DNA of 64,000 nt from contig MU832033.1 in NCBI GenBank assembly GCA_029204225.1, positions 1-64,000 on the forward strand, in the 5' to 3' direction. Of this stretch, positions 59,801 through 64,000 are shown piece after piece. The notes under the pieces were generated by a model that made no database searches, was not told where the DNA came from, and saw nothing but the letters and a program-made list of their open reading frames with translations. The DNA is from Diphasiastrum complanatum (lineage: Eukaryota > Streptophyta > Lycopodiopsida > Lycopodiales > Lycopodiaceae). Each line of letters begins with the position of its first letter. Position 1 is the stretch's first letter. The translations under genes were made by a program, and so were the position numbers.

Positions 59801-61788
59801 AATCTTAAAGATCTAAGAATTTTCGGATCTACTTGCTATGTTTTTCAAGCATTAGATACAAGAAAAAAGGATGATTTTACTTCTATAAAAGGGATCTTTG
59901 TTGGTTATGCTGAAAATAGCAAAGGATATAGAGTCTATAATCCAATTATTAAAAAGAAGTTAGTGAGTAGAGATGTTACTTTTGATGAAGGTAACCACTA
60001 CAAGTTGAATGGCAAATCTTCTAATCCATCTTATGTCAAGGATCTTGTAAGATTTGAGGAGGAGTCTACATGTGAGCAAGATCTTGAGGATCCATCTCAA
60101 GATTCGAGGACTCCAAGGAGGTCTACAAGAAGGAAGGTCGAGCCTTCAAGGCTCACCTATGTTGACAAAGGTGAACAAAGGGAAGATCTTCATTCACTTA
60201 CCTCTTACAATTTTCTAACTTCTATGTTTGATGAGCCAAGTTGCTTTGAAGAGGCTATGGAGTCACAAGAATGGAGGGATGCCATGCAAAAGGAGTATGA
60301 TGCTCTTATGGAGAATCGTACATGGAAGCTTGTGGATCTTCCTCATGGAAGAAAACCACTTGAGTGCAAATGGATCTATAGATTGAAGTACAATCAATAT
60401 GGGAGCATCAACAAACACAAGGCAAGGCCAGTGGCAAAGGGTTCTTGCAAACCGAGGGAGTAGATTTTGATGAAACTTTTGCTCCTGTTGCTAAACTAGT
60501 TTCCATAAGGTTGAACATTTCTCTTGCAACTACTTTCAATTGGCCTCTTTTTCAACTTGATGTGACTAATGCATTTCTCAATGGTTATTTGGAAGAAGAG
60601 ATCTTCATGAGGCAACCCGAGGGCTTCATCAAAGACGATCAAGAGGAAAAAGTGTGTTTGTTGCTAAGAAGCCTTTATGGGCTTAAGCAAGCACCTAGAT
60701 CTTGGTACTTTAGGTTAAATACTTTCTTAAACTCTACAAAATTTGCTGTAAGTGCTTATGATCCTTCTTTGTACTTAAGATTCAATGATGGTAAAATCAT
60801 CATTCTCATTTTGTATGTAGATGACATTATCCTTAGTGGAAATGATCATAATGGTATACAAGAAGTGAAAGTAGCATTGTCTAAAGAGTTTAAGATGGTG
60901 GATCTTGGTAATCTTCATTTCATATTACGAATAGAAGTTTCAAGAGGCAAAGATTTGAGTTTTATTTGTCAATACAAATATGCTTCTTCTATTTTGGAAC
61001 AGTTTGAAATGAAAGATTGTAAAGGAGTAGAAACTCCTATGGAGCAAAATGTAAAAATTTTTCTAATAGTGATGATGAAGCATCGTTTGAGAACATCACA
61101 CTATATAGAAGACTTGTAGGCTCCTTGATCTATCTTACTATAACTAGGCCTGATCTAGGTTATAGTGTAGGTAAACTAAGCCAATCTATGCAAAATCCAT
61201 TGGTTTGTCATTGGAAAAATGCAAAAAGGGTGTTGAGGTACATCTCGGCTACCAAGAACTTTGGCATTTTATATGATGGATCTAATCTTGCTAGGGCATA
61301 TTTGGATGCTGATTTTGCAGGTGATAAGGTCGATAGGATGTCCACAAGTGCTTTTGTTACCTTTTCTTTGCAATGGCATAGTGTCTTGGCTTTTTAAAAA
61401 GCAAGATACAATTTCTCTATCTTCAACCGAGTCGCAATACAAGGCACTAACATCCACAACAAAGGAGATCTTATGGTTGAAGAGGCTTTTGGTGGAGTTG
61501 CAAGTCATGGAGGCCGAGGAGCAGCCAATAATATAATGTGACAACCAATCAAGCCAAGCATTAGCAACGAATCCCACATTCCATGCAAGGAGCAAGCACA
61601 TAGAGAATTCTCACCATTTTGTGAGGGAAAAGGTTCAAGCAAAGGAGATCAAGCTACATCATGTGTCTTTTTCAGATTGCCTTGCTGATCTACTCACTAA
61701 AGCCTTGCCAAAGGATTCATTTATCAAGTTAAGATCATCTTTAGGAGTTGTAGATAGATGTGCTATACTTGTATCATGTAAAAATTGA
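59801..61788 (+). pseudogene. B integrase end, reverse transcriptase, RNase H
   Basis: Resumes with [36 protein letters not shown]; linker [42 protein letters not shown], a shift near 60450, [40 protein letters not shown] near 60555 (first Asp), SLYGLKQAPRSWYFRLN, IILILYVDDIILSGND near 60805 (Asp pair), GNLHFILRIEV; shifts near 61070 and 61120; TRPDLGYSVGKLSQSMQNPL; RNase H DADFAGDKVDRMSTSA near 61305, SLSSTESQYKALTSTTKEIL near 61415, HARSKHIENSHHFVREKVQ near 61580 and LADLLTKALPKDSF, stop at 61786. RT itself is nearly intact. Confidence 0.9.
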
Positions 61789-61795
61789 GGAGGAG

Positions 61796-62449
61796 TGTTA
61801 GAAATTAGCAATTTTCACATGATTTTTGATGTATTTTGACATCTATGTGGATCCACAAATGTGAGGACCTGTCCACATGTGTGAAATGACACTTGTAATA
61901 TTCAAATCCATTTTGATTACTTTAATTTGAGTCAAATATGACATCTCCTATATTATAGCAGTTAGGTCCTAGATTGTAGAAATCTAGAAGGTCAACACAA
62001 ACCACCAATCGATGATGTGGCAAACTTGATAGATCTTATCCAAAGTGGATATGGATAAGTACAATGAGCTGTCCCACACGTGCTGGATGCAGCTTAGAGA
62101 GAGATTATGATGATTGTGTACTTGACCCATGATGGATCCATTGTGAACCTAATGATGAGAAACATTGGTTTGTGAAGCAATCTTGGTGTTTTCACTCTCT
62201 TAAGCACTTTTTTTGTGGACGAATGCTTAGTAAATCATTAGTAAACTATTTCTCTATTATCAGGCCGTATAGTAGTTGTACTTCACATGTGTGAAGCCGT
62301 GGGTCATCATTATTGGATTGTTCTTGCTTGGAATCACAAAGATTGTCAAGTAGAAGCTAGTCTTGATATAGATCAAGATCCCAAGCTACCAATCACTCTT
62401 TGTGATCATTTGTAGATCAAATTCAGTCCTTAAACTCTGAAATTTGACA
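61796..62449 (+). repeat. 3' LTR of B
   Basis: 654 bp, polypurine tract GAGGAGGAG immediately upstream. The palindrome at 62282-62295 is TTCACATGTGTGAA, the same C to T change seen in the 3' LTR of A. Followed by TSD TGTGG. Confidence 0.95.
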
Positions 62450-63207
62450 TGTGGGTCCTTAGTATTTTTGGTTCTTCTGGAGTACCAAAATTTTATGGGC
62501 TGTTGGTACTTTTATGTTCGTGGTACTCGAGGATTTTTTTGGTTCTTGGTTCTAGAATTTATGTTGAAGCTACTTATATGTTCTACTGAGGTACCAATTT
62601 GGTACTATTGGTTGTTGTCTTAGTCTAAACCTCGATAAAGAAGACTTACAAAAATTGTACTATGATGTATATATTTGTGTATAAAAAGCATAGATTTTGT
62701 GTCGTTAAAGCATAGATTTTGTCGCATGTCATCTGTCATTAAAGCATACATCTTTTGCATTTTGTTTTAAATTGATTGGTCCTACTTTATCAAGAATTGG
62801 TTTTACAAGTTTTAACTAATAAGTAGAAACTATTGATCTTTTTTTACGCATGATCATGTGTGTTCTTGGGTACTATGATAGTACATATTGATAGTACATA
62901 TCGGTACTTTTCCTTCTTTACTTAATTTGAGAGCTTAGATTTGACATATTTGGTACTATTTTGCTTCAAATTTGGTAGTATTGTATGTGTACATTGTACT
63001 CATTTTGGCACTTTTTTCCACACTATTTAGTTGAACATCTGTGTTTGTTACCACAATTTGTGTGTCTTTTACTCTCATGTTTAGGATATATGAAAATTCA
63101 ATAATGAAGTATTAATATTTCAGCAATGTTAGTTTTTGTGCAAGTTGTGAAAAATGCAAAAATAAGCTTGGTAGAGCCACTCTTGGTCCTTTTGTACTTT
63201 TTCCACA
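62450..63207 (+). repeat. Major part of the LTR of C
   Basis: Runs from the B insertion to TTTTTCCACA at the primer site. Rich in GGTAC-type modules; GATAGTACATAT occurs twice in tandem near 62876-62902. Confidence 0.7.
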
Positions 63208-63220
63208 TGGTATCAGAGCC
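63208..63220 (+). other. Primer binding site of C
   Basis: TGGTATCAGAGCC. Confidence 0.95.
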
Positions 63221-63809
63221 AATTACAAGAGATTTTATTGAAACTAATAGGGTTGATCCAAATCAAAGCCAAAATTAGCAGGTTTTAAGAAACTAGTCAA
63301 ATTTTGTGTAGCGAGTTGGATTTGATAGCTATCCTCAAAATTTTTGGTCCAGAACTTGTTGTGGGCTGTAGGAACCCTTTTCACACGTGTGAGGCCGTAC
63401 AGCTCCAGTTTTGACTGAGAAATTTTAAAAATTTGTACAATTTGACTCACATACCCAATTTGAGTGATTTTTCGTGCAAAATCAAGCATTTTCTATAGTG
63501 AATCTAATCCCTTGATTAGTTCTTAGATTAGCTCAGCCAAAAAATCAAAATTGAAGCTTGAATTAGGTTCATTAATTGATCTTCTCTGATTTTTTGTGTG
63601 TATGTTGAAGTTGAAGAGAGAAATTGCTAAAAATCATAGATTAAGGAGTGATTTTGCAAGTTTAAGACTAGAATCTAAATTTCCATCATTCTAGATTGGT
63701 TCATGAGTGGTAGGATTGAGTCTATAAGCTTTATAAATTGCTAGAAGACTTTAGGTTCAGATCTCTTAGAGAAACCATAAGAGTTTCTAGTGCGTATTCA
63801 CATTCAAAA
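63221..63809 (+). other. Leader of C
   Basis: 589 bp. Contains TTCACACGTGTGAG at 63380-63393 followed by GCCGTAC, the module seen in the LTR of A. The antisense 81-codon frame is not convincing. Confidence 0.7.
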
Positions 63810-64000
63810 ATGGCATCTATGGATGGTTTTTTGCTTGAAGCTAGTGAAAGGCTTACATCCACTAATTATGCTACTTGGATAGTTCGAATGGAGTCTTTTC
63901 TTGTACTTCATGATCTTTATGACATAGTACTTGAGGTGGAAGTAGAACCTCAAGGAGGAGTTGAGTTGGCAAAGTACAAAAAGAGATGTAGAGTTGCATT
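63810..64000 (+). CDS. C Gag N-terminus, partial at window end
   Basis: ATG at 63810, open to the last base (about 63 codons): MASMDGFLLEASERLTSTNY, ATWIVRMESFLVLHDLYDIV, a Glu/Val/Pro-rich turn and ELAKYKKRCRVAL. Matches the starts of A, B and D Gag (MASxxxYLLxxxERLxxxNY, VRMES). No stop or shift seen, unlike the other gag copies, but only the start is available. Confidence 0.85.
   Translation, partial: MASMDGFLLEASERLTSTNYATWIVRMESFLVLHDLYDIVLEVEVEPQGGVELAKYKKRCRVA

Larger units (their letters stand above)
56627..62449 (+). mobile_element. Copia element B, both LTRs, TSD TGTGG
   Basis: 5.8 kb element: 5' LTR 56627-57273, primer site 57274-57286, leader, gag-pol 57897-61788, polypurine tract GAGGAGGAG at 61787-61795, 3' LTR 61796-62449. 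TSD TGTGG at 56622-56626 and 62450-62454. Related to A in polyprotein, different in LTR. Defective through shifts, stops and a replaced integrase segment. Confidence 0.95.
56581..64000 (+). mobile_element. Copia C, LTR split by B, continues past window
   Basis: LTR end and primer site at 63207/63208, leader, and an open gag from 63810. B inserted at TGTGG inside what appears to be this LTR: 56581-56626 (starting TGACTAACACTC) could be its first bases and 62455-63207 the rest, about 800 bp. The left limit is uncertain; the right part is firm. Confidence 0.6.

Overview
This 64 kb window looks like repeat-rich intergenic chromatin of a large plant genome. The evidence is the density of Ty1/copia LTR retrotransposons with plant-type primer binding sites complementary to initiator tRNA-Met (TGGTATCAGAGCC), Ty3/gypsy and LINE remnants, long (GA)n tracts, and the absence of any bacterial-style gene packing, rRNA, tRNA or convincing host gene. 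I cannot name the species. Almost every coding stretch is retroelement gag or pol broken by frameshifts, stops, deletions or nested insertions. Letters A to Z below are my own labels.

Layout. 1-2770: mostly unrecognised, with a gypsy integrase remnant on +. 2771-5676: a copia gag scrap (+) joined to truncated copia J (-), whose 5' LTR is 4920-5676. 5677-14535: copia Z (-), whose integrase carries a J-type segment, itself split by copia A (+, 7879-14019, both LTRs, TSD TCGTG). 14536-18910: an LTR-like repeat S, then a gag-only gypsy-like element N (-). 18911-21255: scrambled gypsy pieces (-) and a LINE reverse transcriptase piece (+). 23634-32711: three members (F -, E +, D -) of one copia family that has lost reverse transcriptase and carries family-specific replacement sequence; D sits in an LTR fragment, K (32712-33376). 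34191-44690: copia G (-), interrupted by copia H (+, 35497-40599, TSD GGCTC) and by a deleted H-type element I (-, 41681-43477, TSD AGTTT). 44881-45851: another S/N-type repeat with giant (CT)n. 47078-49080: tandem repeats and a copia RNase H piece with an internal inversion. 49085-51830: 5' end of a gypsy element O (-). 51831-56580: no genes, but tandem duplications, palindromes and an inverted repeat pair. 56627-62449: copia B (+, TSD TGTGG), apparently inserted in the LTR of copia C, whose gag opens at 63810 and runs off the window.

The nests give relative ages: A is younger than the J/Z chimera, H and I are younger than G, and B is younger than C. The most interesting points are: a CACACGTGTG palindrome shared by LTRs or leaders of several unrelated families; the RT-less D/E/F family with new reading frames; an open frame that runs from RNase H of H into its LTR; a proline-rich coding-like segment inside the LTR of I; and a microsatellite that differs grossly between the two LTRs of H. 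Many single-base frameshifts could also be assembly errors.
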